Assembly (NCBI GenBank): GCA_001600455.1 | Contig: BCKC01000008.1 | Coordinates: forward strand, 779,345-843,344 | Source of the DNA: Endocalyx cinctus | Taxonomy: Eukaryota > Ascomycota > Sordariomycetes > Amphisphaeriales > Apiosporaceae | DNA length: 64,000 bases | Reading direction: 5' to 3' | Part shown: piece by piece, positions 10,018-23,090 of the stretch | Layout of the letters: each line of letters begins with the position of its first letter | Numbering within the stretch: the first letter of the stretch is position 1 | Notes under the pieces: model-generated | Told to the model about the DNA's origin: nothing | Databases searched by the model: none | The model's input: only the letters and a program-made list of their open reading frames with translations | Position numbers and translations under genes: made by a program

Positions 10018-11217
10018 TGAGAACCGATACGTTGTTTACACTCTATCTTCTTCTTCTTCTTTCAACACGCGCGGGATGTATCCTGCAAGATGAGTTAGGT
10101 TCATGATCACCAACCAATGATAGAGAAAGGGTATGGGAACAGGTTGGTCAGTTACCTGATGAATCATGAACTTCGCATTTACATAGGGGCAGCTTTTCTC
10201 CTCATTCTGGGATTTTCTTCACATTTTCTACGGTCAGCTTCATGTCATTCCTTTCAACCTATATTCATTCACACTATGTCTCGTCAATCAAGTCTATATA
10301 TATGTACAAATGCATGTACATATGCGTAAGCGCCATGCAGCTGTACACGTGGGTTGGTCCAGTTCTCTTCCCATTCACTTCGCAATACTCGTTAACTCTA
10401 CATATTCTCTTCCCCCCTCCCCCCCCTTTCGGTTCGAACATTTTTCTTCCTTTCTTCTTCTTCCTTTCCTTAAGGCGGTCATTTGGTATTTCTGCCCCCC
10501 TCTTTATTTCGGGGTTTCGGGATGGAAACGGATTTTTTGCGAGGGCATTATTAGGTTAGACTCTAGGTTAGGACGGTCTATTTGCTTCCTCTAAGCATAT
10601 TTGATGAACAAATAAATATATGAATAAATGCATTACGATCATACTGATGTGTACCACCATCTTCAATTTCAACGGAGTGACAGGGGACTGGCAATGATGA
10701 AATAGACATGACACACGTTTATATAATAAGATAACAGACAGAAGTGACTGACACTATAAACAAAAGGACATTTCTGCAAAATACGGATGATCTATACCCA
10801 GAACCAATGCCAGCAATTTAGTCTAATAAGACATGATCAGTACAAGTTCGTAGAGTAAACAATCCATATAATTCTACATATCAAAACAAACAAAAAAGAA
10901 GACCATCCTTGCCGTAGAACGCCGTCGAACATGCAGTTTTGGATTACACAAGTCTTCCCCTTTCCTTCATCCTACATCTCCCCGTTCTAACATTATCGAG
11001 AAGGATAGAAACATTACCGTCCTCCCTATCTGATGTAAATTCCCCCAAAGTCACCTCCCCGACATGTATATATCTATATCAGCAGCGTTGAGACGAGGGA
11101 AAGGCGACGTGCTAAGCTGAAAACTGTTGGGTTTATAATGCGGTTGGTATGTATAAGTAGCAAGCCGAGTTTTTGTTTTTGGTCGATTCGGCGCCGTGGT
11201 GAGTGGTTAAATGGAGT
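10018..11217. other. Convergent intergenic region
   Basis: About 1.2 kb between two converging 3' ends. It is pyrimidine-rich near 10410-10480 and contains short overlapping ORFs with no motifs. Nothing further seen. Confidence 0.45.
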
Positions 11218-12290
11218 TTAACCCCTGCTCTTGGTGTTGAGGATAAGGGCGACAATAAGACTGTAATTTTTGTTTGAGCGCATTAGTTGCCGATCCGAGT
11301 ACTCTTCCATCTCTATTCATCGTCGTCGTATGCACTTACCCGTAGAGACCCAAGACTTCGCCGAAAATAAGAATGAGGACCATGCCTACGAAGACTCTCG
11401 ACTGCTCCATGTACGATCGCACGCCCTTGTCGCCGACTATGCCGATGCAGTATCCGGCCGCCAGACCCGTCATGCCGACCGAGAGACCGCACGCCAGGTG
11501 CATGAATCCGCTAAGTTAACGGGATCGAATATTAGTATGCCTTTTTTGTTTTCCCCTCGTGCATATGATGCACTCTCATGGTGTACCGGAAGAAGTTTGG
11601 GGGAGAAAAAGGTCTGGATTGGAAACGTACTTGAACAAGCTATAGTTCGTATTCGGTGGAGGGTTCATATCCTCGGCGATGAGAACGGCGATGACGAGGG
11701 AGTAAACGGCAATAATACCGGACATGACGACGGGGATCAGGCACTAGATGCAGGTTTTGCGGCGGATGATTAGCTGGTTCGACATCCACATAACAACCAC
11801 AACAACAACAACAACAAACAAACGTCGTCTTTTTCTTGCTCCTTTTTTTCTTTCTCGTCGTAAGAATATATATAAAAACCAACCTTCATGATCAGATCTG
11901 GCCTGAAGGTACCCACACCCGCAATACCTATTCCGGATTTCGCCGTACCGTACGCAGCTCCGATACCTAAGAAACAAACGAATTTCTCGTGTTAATGATA
12001 TATTTCGCCTTTAAACGCGTTCGACAACGTTTTGTCCTCCACGGCATTCGCAAAAATGGAGGGAAAAGGGTTCGAGGGTGATTTCATACTGCCAAAGATC
12101 ATAGCGGACGCGACACCGGCCTGTAGTCATCGTAGAAGAAATCCGTTGTCAGCTCATCGATCCCAAAACGAAGGGTATCCGGTTTGCTAATCTCGTAGAC
12201 CGGATAGATAGATAGATGGATGGATGGACACAACAACTGGGAGCTTACCATGCCGATGAATGGCGCGAATTTAGGGGTGTAATCCGTCAT
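11218..12290 (-). CDS. VMA11: V-type ATPase proteolipid subunit c' (Vma11)
   Basis: Six-exon model: 12290-12249, 12120-12090, 11966-11884, 11743-11631, 11510-11340, 11260-11218, giving 160 aa with every junction in phase. Four membrane spans form the two-hairpin proteolipid fold of the membrane Vo rotor, which carries protons into vacuole and endosomes. The proton-carrying glutamate is Glu141 in [13 protein letters not shown] of the last span. Assignment to c' (Vma11) rather than c (Vma3) rests on [24 protein letters not shown] and [12 protein letters not shown], which match Vma11-type sequence better. The c' subunit is known only from fungi. Exon 2 is only 31 nt and exon 1 only 42 nt, so ORF calling misses most of the protein. 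Confidence 0.95.
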
Positions 12291-13199
12291 TTTTTTTGCT
12301 TTGTTGATTATATGGTATAACCCCTGATATATACGGTTTAAAAAAAAAGAAGGTTCTTGGATAGATGGATCTGATGCTGATAAGTCGCGGGTTTCTAACC
12401 TGAGCGAGTTGAGATTATTCTGGGGAATGAATCTTGAAATGAAGCTGCTTTCGAAAGTGTTTATTAGATTACACTAGGTAAGGTTAGTATGCATTTACAG
12501 GGGCTGCTGGGTCTAGCTTCGCAGATAATATTCACGTGACGTTATGGATAAGAGTTTGAAGACTTGGTGGAGTTATGTCGGAGAGTTTAATTAGGTAAGC
12601 AATACGTAAATTCCGAGGCCTTGAAAACCCTTGCTTTAAGAAAGAATAAATGTTTGTTTAAGTTTGGTTGATAGTTATTTCTCACCGCAAATGTACCGTA
12701 ATAAACGCATTTTCTCACTTGACGTGATAGGACATTTTATGGTTTGGTCGATATGAATAAGACTAACGAAATATTATTGTATAAAACTAGTAAAAACTAG
12801 TAAGGGTGCATGACAACTCTCATCGGAGTATCTATGGTGTTAATTGTAAGGGGCTATGTTCTTCAAACAATTCATCCTTATCTTCAGGTTGTAAGCGAGC
12901 TCTAAGCTCCCACGCCTGTGGTGGGGAGTCATCAGCGTCCGAGTCTTGCCCCTTTTCATGACACAGCACAGGCAACTTGAATAAAGCCCGAACGAGCCGT
13001 CTCTCTCCTTCGCTCGAGGGACAAGGTTAGACTCAAGACGCATGGTATCATCGATAAGCCCCTGCCGCAGACGGATGCGCGATAGGCGGACCATATCACC
13101 CGAGAAACGAGAAGTACCCTTGCTCAGGAAGGCGTCGCCAGTGAGATTCTTCAGCGAGGGGTACCTACAGAGCAATTTCTCGGCCTCTTTCGGCCTCTG
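12291..13199. other. Intergenic region with an open minus-strand frame of unknown origin
   Basis: A minus-strand frame runs open from about 13275 to 12840 without a convincing start. Its upstream end joins the DPP III pseudogene below, but the part below 13200 no longer resembles that enzyme. It may be diverged pseudogene sequence or an unrelated insertion. The rest, up to the VMA11 start, is promoter-type AT-rich DNA. Confidence 0.35.
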
Positions 13200-13935
13200 T
13201 CTATTCGCAGCAATAGAGAAGAATTTGCGCCGATGCTCCTTCGCCGCATATCCGGCGGCCTTCGAGAAATTTTGACATATCGGGTCTAGAGAATGTACAT
13301 GATCCCCACGAACTAAGCGAGCTTAGACTGCCGATGTAGGATCGCTCACGAAGATTTCAGGTTCGGCAGATTTACTAGCGGATGCTTGTAAAACCACAAA
13401 TTCGGCTTTCCCCACTTTCGGGATTCGAGTATTCCCAGTGAATATATATAATGAGACTCCAAACACTCAGACAACGATGTAATCTCATCCCTACTGACCT
13501 GTTCTCATGGATAGGGAGAGCTCTGTGCCGACCCACTAGGGAATCCTAGGCTATAAGGTGGTACTTCCTGGATAGAATCGCGTATTTCGCTATACGGGCT
13601 GTTCGTGCTTCCAGAATGAGCACCTCCAAGCTTGAATTGTAAGCTTCTTTGTGTCGTTGGCCAAACACCGCAAACGCTAAGCTGCATGATTACATCGTTA
13701 AAAGGGGTCTGGTGCGCAAAAGTTCGTCCCGGATACAAATGGTAATTTCCAACATTGGATAAGAATGTAGCAGCGAACTTCAGAAATGATTTCATATCTT
13801 CATCAGCTACGCCATACTCTTATGAAAACTGCAGAAAATTCCCATAATAAGACCTTCGCAGGTCTAAGACAGAATCGAATATAAGGGGCTCTTCCGGGGA
13901 GACTTGTCCGAGACAAATCCTCGTGCCGTGTCAGG
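13200..13935 (-). pseudogene. Dipeptidyl-peptidase III (peptidase M49) pseudogene fragment
   Basis: Read on the minus strand from about 13935, short blocks match the N-terminal domain of M49 peptidases in the right order: GTRICLGQVSPEEPLIFDS, EYGVADEDMKSFLKFAATF, LSNVGNYH, VPPYSLGFPSGSAQSS, then a block like VGKAEFVVLQASASKSAEPE and finally LVRGDHVHSLDPICQNFSKA. The blocks lie in more than one frame and are separated by stops (for example in the Leu/stop before EYGVADED, and after SSPYP), so at least two frameshifts and several nonsense changes have accumulated. The zinc-binding HELLGH region is not found downstream, so the copy is truncated as well. Family assignment rests on remembered motifs of DPP III. 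Confidence 0.68.
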
Positions 13936-16216
13936 CTGCTCTTCGTACATAATCAGTATGCTACGATACTCGAATGAATACTATATGAGATTCACCAAGG
14001 AGAAACATGCGATGATCCACAACGCCCACTTATATAGTGATTTCTCCAGTTGATGCTGGCTGTTCGTATTCTTGCATGGTGCTTGCGTGTTTGCTTTTAG
14101 CTTTGTATGCATGAATACATTTTACATAAAGGTGAACGTAATTTTCAGTCAGGTGACTTATCCTTATGTCCAGTCGGGTCCAGTCCAACTCCAACTAGAA
14201 GAACAAAGCCGGACCAAAAGTAGCAGATACGCTAATCCTTATTTGTCAAATCCCGAAAAGACGATTACTATGTACTGTTAAGTGCAGAACAGAGCGCTCG
14301 CACGAAGTAAACTATGCCAAGCAATTCCATATTTATTTTAAGAAAATAGAAAAGGAGACCGGCTTTCTTGTCTGTTTTCTGTTTATGTATTCTTATTTCA
14401 CTTACACTACTGAACATGCATTCTCCTGAAATATTTTCCCTTTGAGACTGTATCTATAAAGCATTAAACGGGCCGGTATGAAACGTTGAAACAGATTAAA
14501 TAAAACTAGTCTATTAGCCGAGCCGAACATAGTATGTACCAATATATAATAGTATAATAGTGCAGATGGTTATGAAGGTAAAGTAGTACGAGCTTAGGTA
14601 CAGAGTACTTAACGTCCATTCAGAACTCCGTATCAAGATTTGCACCACTTAGTTACTTACGTACCCCCCTGTTGTTTAAATCCGTAGCCCCCGGAATATT
14701 CTGTAAACAGGTATAAGTTAAGTTAGTTATAAGCTTGATACTCGACTCTCTTGTAGAAGAAGAAGAAGAAGAAGAGGAGAGAAATAAACGGTAGAGAGTC
14801 GGAATTAGTTTGAATCAGATAGATAAAATAGATATGTAAGGAGTACTTTCACAAAACACTAAAAAAGAACTCATAATTTCTTTTGAAAAGTCCATACCTG
14901 TGGACTTGTACTGAATTACTTACACGTGGTCTTAGTATATGCGCAGTACCTATGCGTTGCGTACTGGACTTAAATACTTAAGTACTTATGTATTCATATA
15001 ATACTTATAACTAACAGTTTTTTAAGATGAAAAATGCTCGTCAGGGCCGACAATAAAACCGAGATAGACGGTCATCTCTATTCGTCAATCATGCTAGAAC
15101 TGCTAGGTATTTCATTAGGTTGTACATTGTGAGTAGAGTGTACCAATTAAGCCCAGAATAGTGTAGTAGGGTCCTTGGTCAGTGATCGGTGTTCGGCGGT
15201 AGGTCAAATTTACACTATACTCAAGTACCTATTTACCCATACCGCCATACTGCTGTACCTTAGCCTGCTTAGCTGCTTAGGTACTTAAGTAAGTACTTGA
15301 TCAACGTTCTCTATACCTGAAGCGATATACTACAGCGTGTCCCTGATCATTCAGTGCTCTCTTTTAATGTATTTAGTGGTCTAATGGTATTACATGCTTA
15401 GTACATAGTACGCTAATAAGAAATCCTAACCAACGTTCCCCCTTCTACTTTATTAGCCATTCGCATTTCGATTCATCACACCTCAACGACCAAACTCCAC
15501 GTCCATGCCTAAGCCTTCTTTCTATTCTACCAGTTTGGTAATTGCGCCAACATTTTTTTCCAACTTTCCTTTTTGATTGTCCTCGTTTCTCATCGCTATA
15601 AAGTACATACAATTTAGAAGAAGAAAATAAAATTAAAACAAAAAAAAAGATAAATTCGAATCTGCCGGCACAGAGTAGCGTCTATCACCAATCAATCAAA
15701 AGATTAAATATAATTTGGGGAAGGAGGAAAAGTGGTGGTGGAAGAAGTAGTAAGGAAAAAAAGAAGAAACAGAACACCTGGGGAAAAAAAACCAAACCTA
15801 TATCAAGACGGTCTACCACGGCGGTCTGTTTATTGTTAATGTCGACTACGACCTTTACCTATCATTGGCGATAGAATAGTCTCTGTCTAGGTTTGCGGCC
15901 GCCTAGGCTTCATGTGAGTGAGTTCTCCTTTCCCTATATCATATCTATTTTAAGTCGTCTGTTTTTTTTTTCTCTCTTTTTTTTAATGGCCATCTACATC
16001 ATCTACATTATTTGCATTCTATGACTATCAATTTACATATCAAATGCTTAGTATATATGTACATGAGTCCAACCTGTCCCTAAAGTGCTCTTATCATGTG
16101 TTCTCAAGCCGCTTCCTTACGTTCATTATCTATTCAACTCGTGCCTCACCCTTTCTATCCTAGCCTTATCTGCGCCTTCGGTTAACATCAATTCTCCTCT
16201 TTCTAGGACCTACGAC
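13936..16216. other. Long spacer and 5' leader of the RhoGEF gene
   Basis: About 2.3 kb of AT-rich DNA. It contains a GAA microsatellite (about 14755-14773), many ACTTAAGTACTTA-type words (14970-15000, 15280-15300), and long A- and T-rich tracts (15600-15790, 15960-15985). A donor-like GTGAGT near 15914 and the acceptor CTTTCTAG at about 16198-16205 would define a 5'-UTR intron ending 11 bases before the RhoGEF ATG; this is plausible but unproven. Confidence 0.4.
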
Positions 16217-19200
16217 ATGGCTGATTACCAATATGATCAACGTCGATACGGGCCACAGGGCCATACCCAACGAGATGCCGCCTTTTCCAACATTTTCGGT
16301 TCTAATCCCCCACCTGGACGAACAGGGACCATGTCTTCTTCGTCCGGTGGCGGCCCTCCTCCGAACATGATGCCGAATGAAGGAAGGACTCAGACTATGT
16401 CTTCTATGTCCAGCATGTCCTCTGATATGCAGAGGCGGCCTCCTCCTCGCCCGAATCGACCCGGTGGCTACGAAGAGGCCGCGGCACCACGAACTAGAAC
16501 GATGGACGCAAGTATAGCGAATGGATATTATCAAAATCAGAGAAACCCTTCTGGTGGCTATCCTCCTCAGATGCGAGATCCTTACGCCAGGGGACCGCCT
16601 CCCGGCCCCAACCGGCGGCCTTATCCTGGACCTCCTCCGCAACAGCAGTATCAGCAGCAGCAGCAGCAGCAACAACAATACCCAGGACCTCGCTTCGATT
16701 CTCGAGGAGGTCCGCCGCAGCAAGGTTATCCACCCCGAAACCCGGCACCTAGACCGTATCCGGGAGGGCCGGGTTCTGGTCCTGCTATGCGTGACGACCC
16801 TTATCGGTCGCAGTCGCTCGCTAGCGTTCCGAGGCCACAAATGTATCAACCGCCTCCCAACTCGTACCAAAATGCTCAAAACAACTACAGGCCCGCCCCG
16901 AACAATAATCCCATGTCTAGAACCACCGCCCAAGGTCGCATAGTTCCAGAGCGTCATGACGACCGATCTATGTCGATGACAGGCTACCCGCCCGAACGTA
17001 GTGATGCCCACCAGACGATGAGTGGCCGGGTAATCCCGAACCGAATGAGAGCTCCTTCGCAAGACCAACCGCCTGCCGTGAATGTGAACGGAACCCCCCT
17101 CCCAAATGGCATGCAGGGACACAACTCGTTTCCCTCCCTACCCGGATCCGCAACTAGGACTATGAGCATGGCATCATCGACGACCGATCATAGTCGCACC
17201 ATGTCGATGGCCAGTACCATCATACCGGAAAATTCCGAACAAGCTCGACAACAACTTACTCACCGTCCATCCATAGGAGCGCAGTCCATCGACGGGGATC
17301 GACCTCCTACCGCGAAGATCCGATCTCCCCTCGTGTATCCTGCTTTGCTCTCCCGTGTCGCCGAGTGCTTCAGGCAAAAGATCATTACCGGCGAACGGAC
17401 GAAGAACGGCTTGACATATAAAAATGCTTTTAGTGGATCTGAAGCGGTAGATGTTTTATCGTATATCATCCGCACCACGGACAGAAACCTGGCCTTGCTA
17501 CTCGGTCGAGCTCTCGATGCCCAAAAGTTTTTCCACGATGTTACCTATGAACACCGCCTGCGAGATTCTACGGCTGAGATGTATCAGTTCAGGGAGAGCT
17601 TAATGGACGAGCCCGAGGAAAAGTCGTCTGTTAATGGTGTATTCGTCTTGCTTTCGGAATGTTACTCGCCAACGTGTACCAGAGATCAGCTATGTTACTC
17701 TATCGCTTGTCCTCGGCGACTCGAACAGGTATCTCGGTTGAATTTGAAGCCCCAGGTGGGTCTGAGAAAAGATCAGGACGCTATCTTGAACGACGACGCG
17801 GATCAGACGGACGAGCAGAAGCTTTGGATCAACACGGTACCAAAGGAGATAGCCGAGAGCGTCGGCGATAAGGAAAAGAAAAGACAAGAGGTCATCTCTG
17901 AAATCTGCTACACCGAACGGGACTTCGTCAAGGACTTGGAATACCTCAGGGATTTCTGGATCCTGCCTCTGCGGTCAAAAGCCTCCCCCGTTCCGGCCCA
18001 GAGAAGAGAGCGCGTTGTCCAGAATATCTTTAGCAACATAATCGATCATCCCAGCATACATTCTGTTAGTTCTCGGTTTGCCAAGGCATTAACTGAAAGG
18101 CAACAACGAAACCCGGTTGTCAAGAATTTGGGTGATATCTTCCTCGAGATTGTACCTCAATTTGAGCCTTTCATCCTCTACGGTTCTAAGCAGCTAGAAG
18201 CAAAATTCGAATTCGAGCAAGAGAGGTCAAACAACCCTTACTTCGCTAAATTTGTCGAAGAAATCGAACGAAGGAAAGAGTCACGAAAGCTCGAACTGAA
18301 CGGTTACCTAACCAAACCAACTACAAGATTGGCACGTTATCCTCTACTGCTGGAAAATGTTCTGAAATACACCGAAGACGGAAACCCAGACAAGGAAGAT
18401 ATTCCTAAAGTTTTGACCATGATCCGCGATCTCCTAGCCAGGGTCAATGCCGAATCTGGTAAAGCAGAGAATCGGTTCAACCTTCGCCGTCTACACGAAC
18501 AGCTCAAATTCCGCAATAACGACCGTGTTGACCTCAAATTGACGGATGAAGGGCGAGAACTAGTCTTCAAGACTCAGTTCAAGAAGACTCTGACAGACCC
18601 TACCGATATCACTGCTTTCTTGTTCGACCATGCTGTTCTGCTTGTGCGAATTAAGCAGGTTGGCAAGAATGAAGAAGTGAAAGCTTATAGAAGAGTGAGT
18701 TTTTTTTTTTTTTTTTATGATGACATAATTCCAAGGTCCTCGTGAGATTAGGCTAACCTGGCCCTGTTACCATTCAGCCCATTCCTCTGGAACTTCTCGC
18801 TATCAAGGAAATGGACGAAGTTATTCCCCAAGGAGGGATCAAGCGAGCATCTTCCAACCTCCCATTCCGTGGGAAAGATAACGACAAAAAGACGTCGGAA
18901 GGCTGGCCAATCACGTTCCGGCATCTCGGTAGAAACTACTACGAGCAAGTTTTATATGCTTCGAATCAAACAGCTAGGAAGAAATGGCTTGAGTACATCG
19001 ACGCGGCGCAACAACGGCTTCGATCTAGGGCTGACTTTTTCAATGTTACCAATGTATCTACCGGCTTCTTCCAGGCTGGAAATTTGGTGAATTCAGTTAC
19101 GCCATTTGGTATGATATACAGCCCGCCCTGGAAATTTTGTAGTATGCTAACAAGATTGTATAGATGGTGGTCGAAAACTTGTATATGGCACTGATCACGG

Positions 19201-20177
19201 AATTTACGTGTCGGACCGAAAAGCTAAGGATCTGCCTCCAAAACGTGTCATTGAGATACAGCACGTTACGCAGGTGGACGTGTTGGAAGAGTACGGCCTA
19301 CTCCTTGTTCTATCGAATAAGTCTCTCCTGTCCTACCCCATAGCCGCCTTGGATCCAAACGAGCCCACACTATCGAAACGTCCGAAGAAAGTGCAAAGCA
19401 ACTGCAATTTCTTCAAGACGGGTATCTGTCTTGGTAGGCATCTCGTATGCTGTGTGAAGCCAACTACACTTTCCAGCACAATTAAAGTATACGAGCCAAA
19501 TGATTCTATGAGCAAGGGTAAGAAACAAAAAGGATTCGGCAAGATGTTCAACGCTGGTCAGGATGAGTTGAAGCCGTTCAAAGAATTTTATATTCCTACG
19601 GAATCTTCGTCCGTGCACTTGCTTAAGAGCAAGCTTTGCGTTGCGTGCGCTAGAGGGTTTGAAGTGGTGTCTTTGGAAACGCTTGAAACGCAGGCACTTC
19701 TCGACCAAGCCGATACGTCGCTAGACTTTGTGGCAAGAAAAGACGGGGTCAAACCGATACATATCGAGCGGCTCAACGGAGAGTTCCTCCTCAATTACTC
19801 TGATTTCTCGTTCTTCATTAACAGAAACGGTTGGAGAGCAAGGCCGGAATGGCGAGCGGACTGGGAAGGTGTACCGCAAGCTTTCGCCCTTTCTTATCCC
19901 TGGATATTGGCATTTGAACCTAGCTTCATCGAGCTTAGGAACATTGAAAGTAATGCTGTACATATTGTGCCGCATAAGAATATTAGGATGCTCCATAGCA
20001 GTACTCACGAAGTAAGTCGAAACCCCCCTTTTCCCTCACCCAGCCCCGAGGTAGTGATAATAAATGTTGACGTGATGACAGATTTTGTTTGCATACGAAG
20101 ATGAGGGTGGTCAAGACGTAGTAGCATCGCTAGATTTCTGGAAAAATACCCGAAAGTCGGAGTTACTGATGCCATGA
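16217..20177 (+). CDS. ROM2: Rho1 guanine nucleotide exchange factor (DEP-DH-PH-CNH; Rom1/Rom2, Rgf type)
   Basis: Exons 16217-18694, 18778-19108, 19164-20011, 20082-20177 give 1250 aa. The start is the ATG of MADYQYDQRRYG; the frame is open upstream but has only non-ATG starts. Domains: a disordered Pro/Gln/Ser-rich N-terminus of ~365 residues with a polyGln stretch (nt 16641-16680) and repeated RTMSM/RTGTM motifs that could be phosphosites; DEP about 371-460; DH (RhoGEF) about 555-745 starting KRQEVISEICYTERDFVKDL; PH about 760-905; CNH (citron) about 937-1225. By family, it activates Rho1 at the plasma membrane downstream of wall-stress sensors, feeding glucan synthase and the Pkc1 pathway. 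The introns fall in the PH-to-CNH part. The last exon (32 codons) completes CNH with LFAYEDEGGQDVVASLDFW. Symbol given by homology. Confidence 0.93.
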
Positions 20178-22327
20178 TGACCTCTTGGAGGATTGATTTC
20201 ACTTATCGGTGCGTTTAGGCACACGCGAAGGGTCCGGGCACTCTTTGCCGTGGGTTATTTTATGTGAGTGAGAGCACGTTCGACGCTTCGAGTTGTCGAT
20301 ATGAGATTATGTAGGATCAGAAGACAGAAAGAAAGCCGGGGTTTACTGGATAGAGCGCGCGCAGAATATTCTCCCTTTTTTGCAAGCAAGCAGGGGTTCT
20401 CTCTCAAACTCAATTTAAACTCTCTGTGGTTATTAACTTTATTTACTTTTTTTTTCTCGAGAACGAAGCATAAAAAAAAACAATATCGCTGGTTTTAATA
20501 TTTATTCTCTATTAGCGAAAATATCATGCGTTTTAGCGCCCATGTTCGCGAACCATATATGGTGCTCCTATCTTGAATGGATAGCGGTGAAAGCTTAACA
20601 TGTTTGAAGTGATAAACAAAAAATAATTTGTACTCTTTCTTGGACCAAGTTAGTATAGAATAGTGACAGCCGTGTACTACTTACTTGAGATGTAATTACC
20701 ACAAGGAAATTTTGGGAAATCCGGCGACGTATCTAGTTCGATCAGTCATGATACTCTGTAGGAGTAAGAAATGTTCTCTGTGGTAATGCTATATAGATAT
20801 AGATCTGTCATATCTATATCCCTATAATACGAGAGCATGTTTTTCATTAAGCAGACGCCAATTCCTCGGAAATAATGTTATCTACTGCTTCCATTTGGTA
20901 TATATCCCACTGAAGAAGGGAGAGAGGCCTGCTTGGGTCGATCTCCAGTACGTACACCCACAAAAGTGTATAGAAGGTATGAAGGTACTTTCACGAGGAT
21001 GCAAACCTAGTAACCTTTTTCTCCTTTTTTTTTTCTCCGTTTCTCACAATTTATTCCGGACCTCGCTCAAAAAGGTCATTTCAGTACGTCGGCGACGATA
21101 GGTCTATCTAGTAAGGAGGGAAGGGTGGTGAAAACCTCCCCTATCTGGACTAGAGCTGCACACCAACGAACTCCGGAAGTCCGGGGATGGGCTCCATCGT
21201 ACTATTGTAGTACAAGTACATATAGAGAGAAGAAGGAAAAGAAGATTCGGTATGATTCGTCCACTTTTTTTTTTCCAAAATTTAAAACTAAAGAAAAGAA
21301 AAAGAAAAGAAAAACTAGTTCGTCCGTCTACAAGAAATCGGATATAATAACTTTATGTAGTAAGGGGTTTTCTTTCTCTCCTTCCGCCCCCTTTTTTTAG
21401 TATATATATAACTACTTGATTAAAAAACCGAAATTACCGGATTCGGTAAATGAAGACCCGAGAAGAAAGAAGTTTTTTTTTTTTTGCTGAAAAGAGTAAA
21501 TGAGATAGAGATGGATATACGTAGGAAACTGACTGTTTTAAAGTTGACGTCAAATTTTGAAAAGAACGGTGGAGACTTAAAAAAAAAAAAAAAACTGATT
21601 TCGGTATCGTGAGTTTCGTCGGGGATACGCTGTGGTCCGAGTCCGAGATACCGGTGTGGAGTTTTTGTTTAGATTCTAGTACGGATGGATAATTTGAAAT
21701 TTTGGATGTTCGAGAAGATGGGAGAAATATCCCTAGTGTACACAGATCGGGTAAGTAATGGGGCGAGATGAACGGTTTGATTTCTTAACTGCTACTTATG
21801 AATCCTGAAAGGAAGGGGGCTACAGTTGGAAAGATAGGTAGGTAGGTAATAATAGTGAATATACATGTTAACAAAGAAAGCAGCCTATAACATATAACAA
21901 GGCCGCAAGCAATTGTCACTTTAAGTAGAAGAAAAGAGAACACTCAATTGATGGGTATAGGTAGTAGTAAATCATCATATTTGGATATATGTATATAATA
22001 TTATTTGTTTGTAGACTATGGAAGAAGAGAACAAAAATCTATCAATTGGTGGTATCATTTCAAGGGTTTCCGTCGCCATTTGAACCTCTTCTTTCCTTTT
22101 CTCCGTCTCTCCGGATTTGTGTTTTTTTTGTGTGTTTTATGGTTATTTTCACTTTTGAGAAAATGGGGAAGAAAAAAGAGTGGGAGAGAGAGAAAAAAAA
22201 AAGGGGACTATCAAATGTTTTTTTGCGTGCATTTTGGGTATCGAATCCGAAGAATTAGAAAATCAAAGAATGCAAGAACGTTAGATAGATAAAGGGAAAA
22301 AAAGGTTTGCTTTCACTTTATCCCAAT
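20178..22327. other. Convergent intergenic region
   Basis: About 2.15 kb between converging 3' ends. Rich in A and T homopolymers (T11 near 21474, A15 near 21579) and short spurious ORFs. No gene, RNA or repeat family seen. Confidence 0.45.
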
Positions 22328-23053
22328 CTATTTCTTGCCGTTCAGGTGCCAGTCGAAGATCTTGCGATACACGGCCTTGGCGCCGGACTCGATCGTCTCG
22401 CCGTGGCAGGGGATCAGGATATCCCAGTCCCACGAGTCGATCCGCTTCGCGCTCTCGTTGTACCCGGCCCGGTTCTTGGTCCCGTTGCTGAGGGCGTACC
22501 ACTGCAGCCGCTTGTGGGCCTTGGCCTCGCCGGCGGTCGAGTTGAGCGTGTTGAATAGCTTGTTCAGTAAGGAAGCGCCCTTCTTCTCCGACTCGGGCAC
22601 CTTGGAGTACTGCTCGATCGCCGGCAGGTTGAACATGAAGTCGGCCTCGATCAGGACCTTGTCGGGCTTGTAGTACAGCACGAGCTCCTTGTTGGCGTGC
22701 GCGTCGACGAACTCGACCTCGAAGTCGGCGGCGAACTCGTCGCTGACGGCGTTGGAGTGCGCGTTGCTCGCGTCGTACACGAAGTCGAACGTCTCCTTGC
22801 CCACCTTGTCGTCCGTCATCGCCGCCCGCTTCTCCTGCAGGCCCTTGGGGCCGATCAGCTTGGCGCCCGGGTACGCCTTCTTCCACTCCGACAGGAAGAT
22901 GTGGTGCTCCATGTCGCCGGCGATCAGGTACCCGACGTTGCCGCCCATCTCGGCGATCTTGGCCTTGGTCTCCTCCATTAAGGCTACGGGGGAGAATACG
23001 GCGATGGCGCCGGAGGTCATTTTTACTTTTGAAGCCAGTTAGTAAATATAATT

Positions 23054-23090
<37 letters not shown>

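Noticed and set aside
16166..17122. 318-codon minus-strand ORF opposite the ROM2 N-terminus
   Set aside because: It is antisense to a low-complexity coding region; Arg/Ser/Ile-rich composition is what reverse-translating Pro/Gln/Ser codons produces.
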